Shown here: piece by piece, positions 51,047 through 61,112 of the stretch | How the letters are laid out: each line of letters starts with the position of its first letter | Position numbering within the stretch: position 1 is the first letter of the stretch | Source of the DNA: an uncultured Clostridia bacterium | GTDB lineage: Bacteria; Bacillota; Clostridia; Christensenellales; Pumilibacteraceae | Assembly: GCA_947066105.1 (NCBI GenBank) | Contig: CAMSYM010000006.1 | Coordinates: 1-64,000, forward strand | Reading direction: 5' to 3' | DNA length: 64,000 nt | Program-made: the position numbers and the translations under genes | The notes under the pieces: generated by a model | Database searches by the model: none | What the model was told of the DNA's origin: nothing | Seen by the model: the letters and a program-made list of their open reading frames with translations, nothing else

Positions 51047-53743
51047 TCAATCTTTCGGTACAGGGAATTTATATGCGATAGCTTCATCTTTAACATATAA
51101 TAATTGAGAATCTCTTAACGATATTTTCACATCAAAATCAACTACGACCGAGCCATAACCGACTAAATTTTGGCATGTAGCGCTTACACACATACCTCCT
51201 ATGTACTTTCCTATGATCGGTTGTGAATAAGTAGCACTATTGATTTTTGCCGCCCATTTTACCGTTGCATAATTAGCACAATCATTGACATAACCACCAT
51301 CTCGAACAGTACCAACAATCCCCGCAATCGTTACACTTGCCGCCGTGGAATGATTAAAATAAATATTTCCGTAATTACGACATGACGTTACCTGCGCTCT
51401 TTCGAAATTCAGCGATACGATTCCCGCCATATTCACGCCGCCGCCGATCGATGCATAGTTTGTACAATTTTTTACGATGCCGTAATTATGCCCTACGATA
51501 CCGCCTACATGATGCGCCATTCCGGCATTGAACTTCAAATCAGTATTCGGTGTTCCCGACGATGACATTGACGGATTGGAAATATACGATCTAACCGTTA
51601 CGTTGCTAACCGTACCCTTATTTACGCCGACAACGCCGCCTATCCCGACCAAGCTACCGTTCCCTGAGCCATTGGATAGTGTTAAGTCTGGAAATACCGT
51701 CAAGTCCGATATCGTACCGTTATTTTCTATTATAAATCCGTAATTTCGACCGTAGGACACAGATGAATTATTATATTCGATTATCATATTGTTACCATAA
51801 ATAACCCCGTTAAAAATCGGGATTCCTGCCCAATTTCGCAGATAAAAACTGTCCATCAATCTGAATTTAATGTTTTCCGTCGCATGTTCCGAAATATAAC
51901 GAAACTGACCGTCGAACCATATTTCGTATTCTCCGCTTGAATTTCTCGATTCATCGAAAGTTTTATATCTCCACTCCGCCGTCAAAGCCGTTGAACTATT
52001 AAAAACATACACTCCGCCGTAATTATACTCAGTGCCTGACGACGATCTCCATTTACCTGTTTTACCATTCAAAATAGGAATAGGTAAAGCTACGCTTTTA
52101 CCCGCCGTCACTGTAATAACATCACAACGACTGCCGCCGTTACTGTTAAACGTGATTTCAATCAGCCATTTAGCATAAAGAATAAGATCGTTTTTTATAT
52201 CAAAACTCGACGCGGACGAATATTCGACTCCATTACCGCTTTTTAACGTATACCACCCTCCAAAAACAGCCCCGCTTCTCGACACCGCAGGAAGATCTCC
52301 GATCACACCGCCCGTTTTAACGATTTTAGATGACGCACCGTCGATCACACCGCCGTCAGCATTGAAATAAACCGTATATTTGGTGTATTCTATCCGTGTT
52401 TTATCAAAATTACCGCACCAATCATTGGCAAAACCCATCGGTAAATTATTATAGACAAAATCCAAATAGATCATTTCGAAATCGCCGTTATCGACAATCA
52501 TGCTACCTACTACCATCACATTATCCGTAATATGCAATTCTTTCAACGCGCCTGTTCCCAAAAAAGCTTTTGCTTTTATCGCAAAATCTCCTTTATTCGG
52601 TATAAAAACTTTACCGTCTAAAACGGCGTTATTCATGAATTCGTCAAAATCAAATCCGACTTTTATCGGTGAGAAAAATATTATATCGGACAACTCGGAA
52701 CATCCGAAAAACATACCGGACGGAATACTTGTTAAAGTGTTCGGCAACGCAACGGTATTGAGCGTCGACTCATAAAATATATTCATAGATTCTCCGCCAT
52801 CCCCGTCTTCGCTATTAAACGTTACGTCTCTGTTTACGACTAAATCGCTTCCGTCAACTTGATAAAACGCTTCATTACCTATATTTATCGGCAATTCGGA
52901 ATACTCTATAATACATTTTTTAAAAGTGCAACTGTCGAACGCATAATCGACGATATTTATAACAGGTTTGTTATCTTTCTCGGCAGGTATTATTATATCT
53001 TCTCCGACATAAAACTCGTCGGCAAACGGTTGACCTTCCGCAACTTCATACCCTATAATCTCAGTTTCATTAGTCATTCGCGCAACAGAACTGTTAGCCA
53101 CATAAACTTCTTCGAATATCAAATCGGCGACTATATCGCTATCGAATATAACATTCGCGATCTTATTGCTACCGTTCCACGTTGCTGACCAATTTTCAGA
53201 CGGCGACGACGCACGCGCATATACTTGTGTAGAATTTGTTCTGAATATGGTATTCCCAATACTTTTAACGGATTTTGGTATAATGATTTCTTTCAAGCTA
53301 TTACAGCGCGAAAACGCATTATTATCTATTTCGTTAACGCTCGCCAACGACACGCTGTTCAACAACGGACAATTGTTGAATGCACTTGCACCTATTTGTT
53401 TGATCGAATGCGGTAAACTTACTCTTTCCAAGTTAATCGACGAAGAAAACCCGTTAGCGGAGATCCTGCTGACCGTGTATTTAACGTTGTCTATTTCGGC
53501 TGTCGACGGAATATGCGCAAATGTCGCTTCTGATCTATTTTGTATTGACACTTCACATTCGGTATCGCTTATTTTGGAATAAGCGTATGTAGCTCTGACA
53601 GCCTTTGTTGTGTGTTCGACTTCCGCGTAAGCCGTATTGTCATATACCGCTATCGAACACAGCGCGATCGCCAAACCGACAATCAGCGTCATGACTGTTG
53701 CGAACAACGCGACCGCATAAACCTTTTTGTTGACTTCATCCAT
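51047..53743 (-). CDS. Modular surface protein: LRR, InlB-type and GLUG repeats
   Basis: Protein of 898 residues. An N-terminal TM (about 8-32, IVGLAIALCSIAV) may be a signal anchor. LRR_5 repeats cover about 75-170 and 280-440. Listeria-Bacteroides/InlB B-type repeats (GGWYTLKSGN, ILYAKWLIEITFNSNGG) cover about 450-560. GLUG-like repeats (GFIIENNGTISDL, GIVGHNYGIVKNCTNYASIGGGV) cover about 680-860. These are adhesin-type modules; no catalytic domain is seen. GGAGG lies 5 nt before the ATG. It is 25 bp downstream of the 722-residue lipoprotein and probably in the same operon. Confidence 0.85.
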   Translation of the reverse strand: MDEVNKKVYAVALFATVMTLIVGLAIALCSIAVYDNTAYAEVEHTTKAVRATYAYSKISDTECEVSIQNRSEATFAHIPSTAEIDNVKYTVSRISANGFSSSINLERVSLPHSIKQIGASAFNNCPLLNSVSLASVNEIDNNAFSRCNSLKEIIIPKSVKSIGNTIFRTNSTQVYARASSPSENWSATWNGSNKIANVIFDSDIVADLIFEEVYVANSSVARMTNETEIIGYEVAEGQPFADEFYVGEDIIIPAEKDNKPVINIVDYAFDSCTFKKCIIEYSELPINIGNEAFYQVDGSDLVVNRDVTFNSEDGDGGESMNIFYESTLNTVALPNTLTSIPSGMFFGCSELSDIIFFSPIKVGFDFDEFMNNAVLDGKVFIPNKGDFAIKAKAFLGTGALKELHITDNVMVVGSMIVDNGDFEMIYLDFVYNNLPMGFANDWCGNFDKTRIEYTKYTVYFNADGGVIDGASSKIVKTGGVIGDLPAVSRSGAVFGGWYTLKSGNGVEYSSASSFDIKNDLILYAKWLIEITFNSNGGSRCDVITVTAGKSVALPIPILNGKTGKWRSSSGTEYNYGGVYVFNSSTALTAEWRYKTFDESRNSSGEYEIWFDGQFRYISEHATENIKFRLMDSFYLRNWAGIPIFNGVIYGNNMIIEYNNSSVSYGRNYGFIIENNGTISDLTVFPDLTLSNGSGNGSLVGIGGVVGVNKGTVSNVTVRSYISNPSMSSSGTPNTDLKFNAGMAHHVGGIVGHNYGIVKNCTNYASIGGGVNMAGIVSLNFERAQVTSCRNYGNIYFNHSTAASVTIAGIVGTVRDGGYVNDCANYATVKWAAKINSATYSQPIIGKYIGGMCVSATCQNLVGYGSVVVDFDVKISLRDSQLLYVKDEAIAYKFPVPKD

Positions 53744-53768
53744 ATGAACCTCCGAATAATTTATTTAC

Positions 53769-55937
53769 TTACGCTCGATCTATTCCTATAAGATCGGGGC
53801 AAGCATTGTAAACGTTTTTCCATACGTCGGCACGGTCGCCGTTCAATATGTTCGCTAATTCATACATGCTTTGTAATTCATTGTAAACAACGATATCCGG
53901 CTCGCCGGTCGACATAACGCTACTGGCTACGACGTCGGTTGCGTATCCTTTTTCAGCGTGTAAGACATGACAATTCTCGATGGTATTCGTTCCCGTCGTT
54001 TTTCCGATGAACGCCCCCACAAAATATTCGCGCGGAAAATTACCTGACGCGCCCAATGAATAAACGCTTCCGCGAACAGAACCCGAATAATAACAGTTTG
54101 ACAATCGGGATCCGCCCAGCCTGCAAATAAATCCGCCTACATAAGTGCTGTATTCGTTATCGGGATCGGTATTTGTCACTATAACGTCGCATTGCGAATA
54201 ACAATCGCTCACCGTAGACCGCACGATATAAGCAAAACCCGCCCCTTGTACCTTAGGCATTACCTTACCCTTCGAATAACAACGCGACGCATTGCCGCGA
54301 AGAATATCCCATGTAAATCCTGCAGCAACGTTGCCCGAAAATTCGCCTACGGAATAACAATCGGTAAGTTCGGTATAACTCGCTTTATCACAAAACCCGC
54401 TCGCTTTGCTCGTTGCTTCGATATTACCGTCGGCTCCGCAGCCGTTTATGAACGAATAATCGCTTCTCAATACAAATCCCGCTCCGTTATTGCAAGCTTT
54501 GATTTCATTGTTTAAGACATGACAGTTTTCGATATCGACATAGTCCGCATCGACTATAAATCCCGCAAACGCACCGCAATTTTCGGCATAATTCGCAACA
54601 ACGCAATTCTCTATACGCAATAGATCGTTAGCTTCGCCGTGACATTCTACAAATAAACCGCCGTAGTTTCTCACCGTAATATTACTAAACACCGAAATGC
54701 GATTACCGTGTATCGAAATTTCTATACCAATGTCTTTTTCGAAAGCCGCGGCTAACCCGCCGATATTGCAGTCGGTCGAACTGCCCGAAAGCATCAAACG
54801 CTCGACGGTGCAATCGCCGATCTCGACGTTCGAGCCTTTTCCCGCTATGCCGCCTAAATACAGCACCGACACGCTTCCCGCATACTCGACGTCGACCGTC
54901 ACAACGCACTTCTTTATACTGCCCGACTGCGCATGCCCGACCAATCCGCCTATATAAAAGCTCCCTTTCGATCTGCCAATGCGCACCGCACCGCCGACTG
55001 TCGTATTTTCTATTTTTCCGCAGGATATGCTCGCTACCGCGCCGACGCATGTTTCGCCTTCCGCGCCCTGCAATCCCGCTTCGATATCCACGTCGGTCAA
55101 CGACAAATCTTTGATATAACCATTTGCCCCCACACGCCCAAATAATGACGGGTAAAGCGTTCCGCGATTTATGTTTAGCCCCGATATCGTATGCCCACCG
55201 CCGTCGAAAACGCCGTTAAATTCGTATTTGGTAAAAATCGGCTCATGTACTTCGGACGATATATCCAGGTCGGCGGTCAACAAAAACACGCTATTCGGAT
55301 AATAAACGGAATTACACAGCTCGGAATAGTCCGTTATCAAATACGGGTCGGCTTGCGTTCCCTTTCCATCGTAAAGGAATTCGAACTCGGCTGAAAAACC
55401 GTACGACTGCATAACATTGACGTCCGTACGTTCGGCATCCGTTTTGCCGTCCGACCACTTTACGAACCGATATCCTACGTCGGGCACGGCTATCACCTTT
55501 TCCGCATTTTCTCCGTACGGTACGTTTTGTTTGATCGTTCCGTTAATCGTACCGCCGTGTTCGGTCGAATACTCGACATTCAAGTATATCCGCCCGAAAT
55601 TCGCTATCAACGATAACGACTCCGTCACATCCAATTCTTTGCGCGACTGTGCTGTAACGCCGTCCGACCAATCGACAAAAACGTATCCGATATTAGCCAC
55701 GGCGGTAACAAGCTTTCCGTCATCGCCTTCCGATATCTGCTGTTCGGCATCGCCGCGAATAAACCCGCCGTTTTCGTCGTTGACTGTATAGATAACCGAA
55801 TACGTTTTATTCTCGTCGTCGGGCGGCGGCTCGTTTTCGACCGTGCATCCCGCAAGCATGCACGCCGTTGCGATCGTTATATAAACGGCGAGCGCCGTTA
55901 ACAGCTTTTTAGTTTTAATCATTACGGTATCGGTCAT
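53769..55937 (-). CDS. GLUG-repeat lipoprotein, 722 residues, copy A
   Basis: Exported lipoprotein (lipobox MLAGC, Cys31). Two bacterial-repeat (InlB-like) domains cover about 45-180, each ending VDWSDG/VKWSDG. GLUG-like repeats follow from about 245 to 650 (GGLVGHAQSGSI, AGFIVDADYVDIENCHV, GGFICRLGGSRLSNCYYSG). Paralogue of 58623-60791 with exactly the same length. Residues 1-164 and 426-722 are almost identical, while 165-425 are strongly diverged. AGGA lies before the first ATG. Probably a surface adhesin; ligand unknown. Confidence 0.85.
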   Translation of the reverse strand: MTDTVMIKTKKLLTALAVYITIATACMLAGCTVENEPPPDDENKTYSVIYTVNDENGGFIRGDAEQQISEGDDGKLVTAVANIGYVFVDWSDGVTAQSRKELDVTESLSLIANFGRIYLNVEYSTEHGGTINGTIKQNVPYGENAEKVIAVPDVGYRFVKWSDGKTDAERTDVNVMQSYGFSAEFEFLYDGKGTQADPYLITDYSELCNSVYYPNSVFLLTADLDISSEVHEPIFTKYEFNGVFDGGGHTISGLNINRGTLYPSLFGRVGANGYIKDLSLTDVDIEAGLQGAEGETCVGAVASISCGKIENTTVGGAVRIGRSKGSFYIGGLVGHAQSGSIKKCVVTVDVEYAGSVSVLYLGGIAGKGSNVEIGDCTVERLMLSGSSTDCNIGGLAAAFEKDIGIEISIHGNRISVFSNITVRNYGGLFVECHGEANDLLRIENCVVANYAENCGAFAGFIVDADYVDIENCHVLNNEIKACNNGAGFVLRSDYSFINGCGADGNIEATSKASGFCDKASYTELTDCYSVGEFSGNVAAGFTWDILRGNASRCYSKGKVMPKVQGAGFAYIVRSTVSDCYSQCDVIVTNTDPDNEYSTYVGGFICRLGGSRLSNCYYSGSVRGSVYSLGASGNFPREYFVGAFIGKTTGTNTIENCHVLHAEKGYATDVVASSVMSTGEPDIVVYNELQSMYELANILNGDRADVWKNVYNACPDLIGIDRA

Positions 55938-55985
55938 AAATCAATCCTCTCAAATTATTTCGTTATCGGATATCCAATTACAAAC

Positions 55986-58424
55986 CTATTGATCGATTTT
56001 TTCGAATATAGGTTTTATTCTCACATTATACATCATAATATCATGCCTGACTGCGGTCTGCACTCCGTCCGACCATTTAACAAACTTATAGCCGCTATAC
56101 GGCAATGCTTCCAGCGTAATTTCGGTACCGAACGGCAGTTCGATATTTAGATTTGTTACCGTCAGTTCAACGTTGCCGTCCCCGTCTTTATAATAACTGT
56201 ATTTATAATTGCCGCCGAATCCGTCACATCTCAAATGTATATCGAGCTCGTGCGTCCACCATTCCATAGGAATACCGACCGTTTGTCCGTTTAAGTACGC
56301 TTTATTCAAAAGGAAGGCTTTGATTTTCTCATCGTATTCACTGCCTGTCGATCCACGCAAATAATCAGTCAGGTCGTTTGCCCAATTCTCTTCGTTATCG
56401 GCAACCGATTTAGCAAGATTTCTTATGAGAACGGACTTTAACTCAAACGCATCTTCATCTCCGTCTCGCATACTTTGCAATAATTCATGCAGTTCGTATT
56501 TTTGCAAAAGATCTTGCATAAATACACTCAGATAACCGCTGTTATAATCTTTTCCTCTGTTAAATTCTGTATACAAATTAATATTTTCGTAACCGTAATC
56601 CAACATAGTAAGCGTATTGATGTAATTTCCGTAAACATCTTTCAGCTCCGAAATTTTTCGTATATCCGGCACCAATGTGCCGTTGGGCGTATCTATGGGA
56701 CTGTACTGATTTTCGGTGAACCGATCAACGGTATAATAAATATCCAATTCGAACTCCACTTCACCGCCAAACCATTCGTTGAGTTGCTTCTCCATAAAAT
56801 CTATTTCTTCGTTGACTATCAAACGCTCTATCACGGGCATTTTATGTTTTACCGTGACATCCAATTGGTCTTTTACGGAATAAAGGGTAGCATCGATCGT
56901 ATCTACCATTACGAAAAGAATACTGTAAACAGGCGGATATTCTCCGCCCGTTTGTTTCCACCGTGCATACATCGTATCGCTTTCAACCGAAAATCCTTGA
57001 TCCCCGAGCATATAATTGCCTTGGGCGTCGACCGCCTTATGTATAAACTCTTTTTCGGTATACCAGCCGCAAAAAATATGTCCGTCCCATGTCGGCACGG
57101 TAAACACGGCATTTTCTAACGCATTGCGATTAATTGTCACTTCCCCGACCAACGGAGCGCCGCCCATTGCGCCGTAATCGTACTTGTACGTTCTTTCTAT
57201 CGGCTCGAAATATGCAAAGCGATTTATGCTTTTTCTATTCTGCTCATCGCAACGCTCGGCGCTCTCGACCAAGTCCGACCAACCGCAAAATACATAGCCC
57301 GTATCTGGTATCGCTCTTACGCGAGTGAAATTACCGTCGGGCAAAACGGTTTGATGCGCTATTCCCGCTATCCTGCCCCCTCGTTCGTTAGCGACCTCGT
57401 AGTCCGCGCAGACTCCGAAATTAGCCGTAACGCTGAGATCGGCTTTTAAAACGTCGCAACGCTCGGCAGACGTCACGCCGTCCGACCATCCTATAAAAAC
57501 GCACCCGTCTATCGGTACAGCCTTTACTTTATGTATATTGACGCTCTCGCCGTGACTGTTCGGTATGGTCTGTATCCTGCCGAACGCGCTGTCGTTGACA
57601 GCATAATCCGCGGCAAACACTATCTGAGCAAAGCTCGCGCTCAACGTCAGATCTTCCGTCAGTTCCGTATCCGTCCTGGTTGCATGCGGATAGCCGTCGC
57701 TCCATGCAACAAACTCGAATCCGTTTTCGGCAACGGCAGTCACGCTTTCGGCAGAACCTTTCCACTTGACCGTTTGTTCGGTTTTACCTTGTATTTTGCC
57801 GCCCTTGCCGCCGTACGAAGCCACGGTGTATCGTACTTTGATGATAATTTCTTCAAACAACGCAGTCGCCGTAAAACCGTCGGCGTCTATTACGTCCGAA
57901 CGCGTCGCGGACGACTCGCCGTCCGACCACCCTATAAAACGGTAAGCTTCGTCCGCAACAGCCGTGACCGATTCGGAACGTTCGCCGCGCACTACTTTCT
58001 GCTCGGTCTTTCCTTCGACGATCCCGCCGTCGGCGGCAACGTACGTGACCGAAAATATCTCGATCGGCGTTATTATCTGCTCGAACTTTGCGGTAAACGT
58101 AACATCTCCCCAAACGTTCTTTTCCGAACGCGTCGCGCCTGTATACCCGTCCGACCATCCTTCGAATTTATAACCGTAAAGCGCGACAGCGGTGACGATC
58201 TTTCCGTCGCCGCCTTCCGATATCTGCTGTTCGGCATCGCCGCGAATAAACCCGCCGTTTTCGTCGTTGACGGCATAGATCACCGAATATACTTTATTCT
58301 CGTCGCCGGGCGGCGGATCGTTTTCGACCGCGCATCCCGCAAGCATGCACGCCGTTACGATCGTTATATAAACGGCGAGCGCGGTTAACAGCTTTTTTAT
58401 TCTATTTATGATCACAACGTTCAT
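55986..58424 (-). CDS. Modular lipoprotein with five or more bacterial repeat domains and unknown core
   Basis: Lipoprotein of 812 residues whose first 75 residues are almost identical to those of the flanking 722-residue paralogues (lipobox MLAGC). About six bacterial-repeat domains follow to about residue 400 (FEGWSDG, FIGWSDGES, FVAWSDGYP, FIGWSDGVTS, FCGWSDL), then one Listeria-Bacteroides repeat (HIFCGWYTEKEF). Residues 495-760 form an unrecognised core (EWFGGEVEFELDIYYTVDRF, YGYENINLYTEFNRG, PMEWWTHELDIHLR). A last repeat lies at the C-terminus (FVKWSDGVQTA). AGGAG lies 7 nt before the ATG, which overlaps the stop of the small ORF at 58421-58597. Confidence 0.82.
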   Translation of the reverse strand: MNVVIINRIKKLLTALAVYITIVTACMLAGCAVENDPPPGDENKVYSVIYAVNDENGGFIRGDAEQQISEGGDGKIVTAVALYGYKFEGWSDGYTGATRSEKNVWGDVTFTAKFEQIITPIEIFSVTYVAADGGIVEGKTEQKVVRGERSESVTAVADEAYRFIGWSDGESSATRSDVIDADGFTATALFEEIIIKVRYTVASYGGKGGKIQGKTEQTVKWKGSAESVTAVAENGFEFVAWSDGYPHATRTDTELTEDLTLSASFAQIVFAADYAVNDSAFGRIQTIPNSHGESVNIHKVKAVPIDGCVFIGWSDGVTSAERCDVLKADLSVTANFGVCADYEVANERGGRIAGIAHQTVLPDGNFTRVRAIPDTGYVFCGWSDLVESAERCDEQNRKSINRFAYFEPIERTYKYDYGAMGGAPLVGEVTINRNALENAVFTVPTWDGHIFCGWYTEKEFIHKAVDAQGNYMLGDQGFSVESDTMYARWKQTGGEYPPVYSILFVMVDTIDATLYSVKDQLDVTVKHKMPVIERLIVNEEIDFMEKQLNEWFGGEVEFELDIYYTVDRFTENQYSPIDTPNGTLVPDIRKISELKDVYGNYINTLTMLDYGYENINLYTEFNRGKDYNSGYLSVFMQDLLQKYELHELLQSMRDGDEDAFELKSVLIRNLAKSVADNEENWANDLTDYLRGSTGSEYDEKIKAFLLNKAYLNGQTVGIPMEWWTHELDIHLRCDGFGGNYKYSYYKDGDGNVELTVTNLNIELPFGTEITLEALPYSGYKFVKWSDGVQTAVRHDIMMYNVRIKPIFEKIDQ

Positions 58425-58597
58425 ACTATATCTCCTTTTACTATATATAACCCCGAGACGGGAATTTTTTTAGTGTTTCGAAAAACTTTTCCGAAATTAT
58501 TTAATATCGAACACAGCGCGATCGCCAAACCGACAATCAGCGTCATGACTGTTGCGAACAACGCGACCGCATAAACCTTTTTGTTGACTTCATCCAT
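58421..58597 (-). CDS. 58-residue ORF: duplicated 5' fragment of the 898-residue gene
   Basis: Its first 31 codons (58597-58505) are an exact copy of the start of the gene at 51047-53743 (MDEVNKKVYAVALF...), including the GGAGG site. Beyond 58505 the frame continues through unrelated DNA for 27 codons and ends in a TGA that overlaps the next ATG (ATGA at 58424-58421). It is either a dead fragment or a small TM protein coupling translation to the 812-residue lipoprotein. Confidence 0.7.
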   Translation of the reverse strand: MDEVNKKVYAVALFATVMTLIVGLAIALCSILNNFGKVFRNTKKIPVSGLYIVKGDIV

Positions 58598-60791
58598 ATG
58601 AACCTCCGAATAATTTATTTACTTACGCTCGATCTATTCCTATAAGATCGGGGCAAGCATTGTAAATGTTTTTCCATACGTCGGCACGATCGCCGTTCAA
58701 GATGTCCGCTAATCCGTACATGCTTTGCAATTCGTCGTAAACAACGATATCCGGCTCGCCGGTCGACATAACGCTATTGGCTACGACGTCGGTTGCGTAT
58801 CCTTTTTCGGTGTGTAAGACATGACAATTCTCTATGGTATTCGTTCCCGTCGTTTTTCCGATAAACGCTCCCACAAAATATTCGCGCGGAAAATTACCTG
58901 GCGCGCCCAATGAATAAACGCTTCCGCGAACAGAACCCGAATAATAACAGTTTGACAATCGGGATCCGCCCAGCCTGCAAATAAATCCGCCTACATAAGT
59001 GCTGTATTCGTTATCGGGATCGGTATTTGTCACTATAACGTCGCATTGCGAATAACAATCGCTCACCGTAGACCGTACGATATAAGCAAATCCCGCACCT
59101 TGCACCTTAGGCATTACCTTACCCTTCGAATAACAGCGCGACGCATTGCCGCGAAGAATATCCCATGTAAAGCCCGTAGCGACGTTGCCCGAAAATTCGC
59201 CTACGGAATAACAATCGGTAAACTCGGTATAACTCGCTTTATCGCAAAATCCGTTCGCTCTGTTCGTTGCTTCGATATTACCGTCGGCTCCGCAACCGTT
59301 TATGATCGAATAATCGCTTCTCAATACAAATCCCGCCCCGTCATTGCAAGCTTTGATCTCATTGTTTAAGACATGGCAATTTTCGATATCGACGTAATCC
59401 GCATCGACTATAAATCCCGCGAACGCACGGCAATTTTCGGCATTATTAGTAACAACGCAATCCTCAACACGCAATAAATCGTTAGCTCCGCCGTGGCATT
59501 CGACAAATAACCCGCCGTATACGGAAACTTCGGACTTATGCTTAAAAGTTATTTTATTATTCGATATCGTGATTTCTTTATCTACATCTTTTTTATAAAT
59601 CGCGGCAACTCCGCCGATTTCGCACTCGATCGGATCGTTGATATATACAATACCGTTGACTGCGCACACGCGTATCTCTGTGTTTGCGCCTTTACCCATA
59701 ATGCCGCCGACGTATAAGCTTGCCACGCGCCCCGTATTTTGTATATCTATCGTCACGTCACAGTCCGAAATACTTCCCGATCGAGCTTCGCCGACTAAAC
59801 CGCCCACATAAAAACGACCTAAACTTTTACAAACACATATAATACCGACTACTTTGATATTTTGTATATGCCCGAAAGAAACGCTCGCGATAACGCCTGC
59901 CGACACATCGCCGTCGTCGCCTTGAAGCCCGACTTGCATATCCGCTCCGCTTATTGTTAAATTTTTGATATGCCCGTCAGCGCCGATACGCCCGAACAGC
60001 GACGGCTCGTCCGTGCCGCGATTTACGTTAAGCCCCGATATCGTATGCTCGCCGCCGTCGAATGTGCCGTTGAATTCACTCTCCGTAAAAATCGGCTCGT
60101 GGACAATGTTCGATACGTCCAAATCGTCGACCAACAAAAACGCACCGGTCGGATAATACGCCATATCACATAAACCTTTGTAATCACCGATCAAATACGG
60201 CTCGACCGCCGTCCCCTTTCCGTCGAACAAATGCTCGAATTGCGCAACGACATTAAGCGAACGCTCGATATCGACATCGATACGCTCCGCATTCGTATTC
60301 CCGTCCGACCACTTTACGAACCGATATCCTACGTCGGGCACGGCTATCACCTTTTCCGCATTTTCTCCGTACGGTACGTTTTGTTTGATCGTTCCGTTAA
60401 TCGTACCGCCGTGTTCGGTCGAATACTCGACATTCAAGTATATCCGCCCGAAATTCGCTATCAACGATAACGACTCCGTCACATCCAATTCTTTGCGCGA
60501 CTGTGCTGTAACACCGTCCGACCAATCGACAAAAACGTATCCGATATTAGCCACAGCGGTAACAAGCTTTCCGTCGCCGCCTTCCGCTATCTGCTGTTCG
60601 GCATCACCGCGAATAAACCCGCCGTTTTCGTCGTTGACGGTATAGATAACCGAATACGTTTTATTCTCGTCGTCGGGCGGCGGATCGTTTTCGACCGCGC
60701 ATCCCGCAAGCATGCACGCCGTTACGATCGTTATGCAAACGGCGAGCGCGGTTAACAGCCTCTTTATTCTTTTTGTAATAGTGTCGATCAT
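58505..60791 (-). repeat. 2.3-kb duplicated segment
   Basis: This segment matches 53651-55937 at a constant offset of 4854 bp with no net insertion or deletion. It covers the 5' fragment of the 898-residue gene, the intergenic region and the whole 722-residue gene. Confidence 0.88.
58623..60791 (-). CDS. GLUG-repeat lipoprotein, 722 residues, copy B
   Basis: Lipoprotein (lipobox MLAGC) with the same plan as copy A: two bacterial-repeat domains, then GLUG-like repeats. The ends agree almost residue for residue, but residues 165-425 differ at most variable positions while keeping the same length and repeat spacing (GGLVGEARSGSI against GGLVGHAQSGSI). First gene of the surface-protein cluster. 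CGGAG lies 7 nt before the ATG, and the likely promoter at 61068-61096 leaves a leader of about 270 nt. Confidence 0.85.
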   Translation of the reverse strand: MIDTITKRIKRLLTALAVCITIVTACMLAGCAVENDPPPDDENKTYSVIYTVNDENGGFIRGDAEQQIAEGGDGKLVTAVANIGYVFVDWSDGVTAQSRKELDVTESLSLIANFGRIYLNVEYSTEHGGTINGTIKQNVPYGENAEKVIAVPDVGYRFVKWSDGNTNAERIDVDIERSLNVVAQFEHLFDGKGTAVEPYLIGDYKGLCDMAYYPTGAFLLVDDLDVSNIVHEPIFTESEFNGTFDGGEHTISGLNVNRGTDEPSLFGRIGADGHIKNLTISGADMQVGLQGDDGDVSAGVIASVSFGHIQNIKVVGIICVCKSLGRFYVGGLVGEARSGSISDCDVTIDIQNTGRVASLYVGGIMGKGANTEIRVCAVNGIVYINDPIECEIGGVAAIYKKDVDKEITISNNKITFKHKSEVSVYGGLFVECHGGANDLLRVEDCVVTNNAENCRAFAGFIVDADYVDIENCHVLNNEIKACNDGAGFVLRSDYSIINGCGADGNIEATNRANGFCDKASYTEFTDCYSVGEFSGNVATGFTWDILRGNASRCYSKGKVMPKVQGAGFAYIVRSTVSDCYSQCDVIVTNTDPDNEYSTYVGGFICRLGGSRLSNCYYSGSVRGSVYSLGAPGNFPREYFVGAFIGKTTGTNTIENCHVLHTEKGYATDVVANSVMSTGEPDIVVYDELQSMYGLADILNGDRADVWKNIYNACPDLIGIDRA

Positions 60792-61067
60792 AATGAATCT
60801 CCGTTTTACTTTATATAACCTTCAAACCGAAATTATTTTAACGGTTTTCCTAACCATCCATAATTTTTCGATCATAAAGCGGATCAGCACATTGCAAAAA
60901 ATCTTATTTTGCTACCCGTCGGGTATGCGAAATCTGCTCGCTACGCGATCTTTCATTTTTCTTTCTCATTTTTACCTGTCAAAACGTATGCGCATATGCG
61001 CACGGTTGCGGGATATCCACACCCGCCCCGAATTTCCGCAAACAAAAAGCGGTATAATATATTTCAC

Positions 61068-61096
61068 ATTATACCACAATTTTCCACATTTGTCAA
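61068..61096 (-). promoter_or_regulatory. Promoter of the surface-protein cluster with long leader
   Basis: TTGACA (61096-61091), 17 bp, TATAAT (61073-61068) on the minus strand, starting just after mnmA. The leader of about 270 nt (61061-60792) contains the hairpin TACCC-GAC-GGGTA and a following GCAAAA...TTTTTTGC pair, but no riboswitch class I can name. Confidence 0.82.
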
Positions 61097-61112
61097 CATC
61101 GAATTTCAGCGT

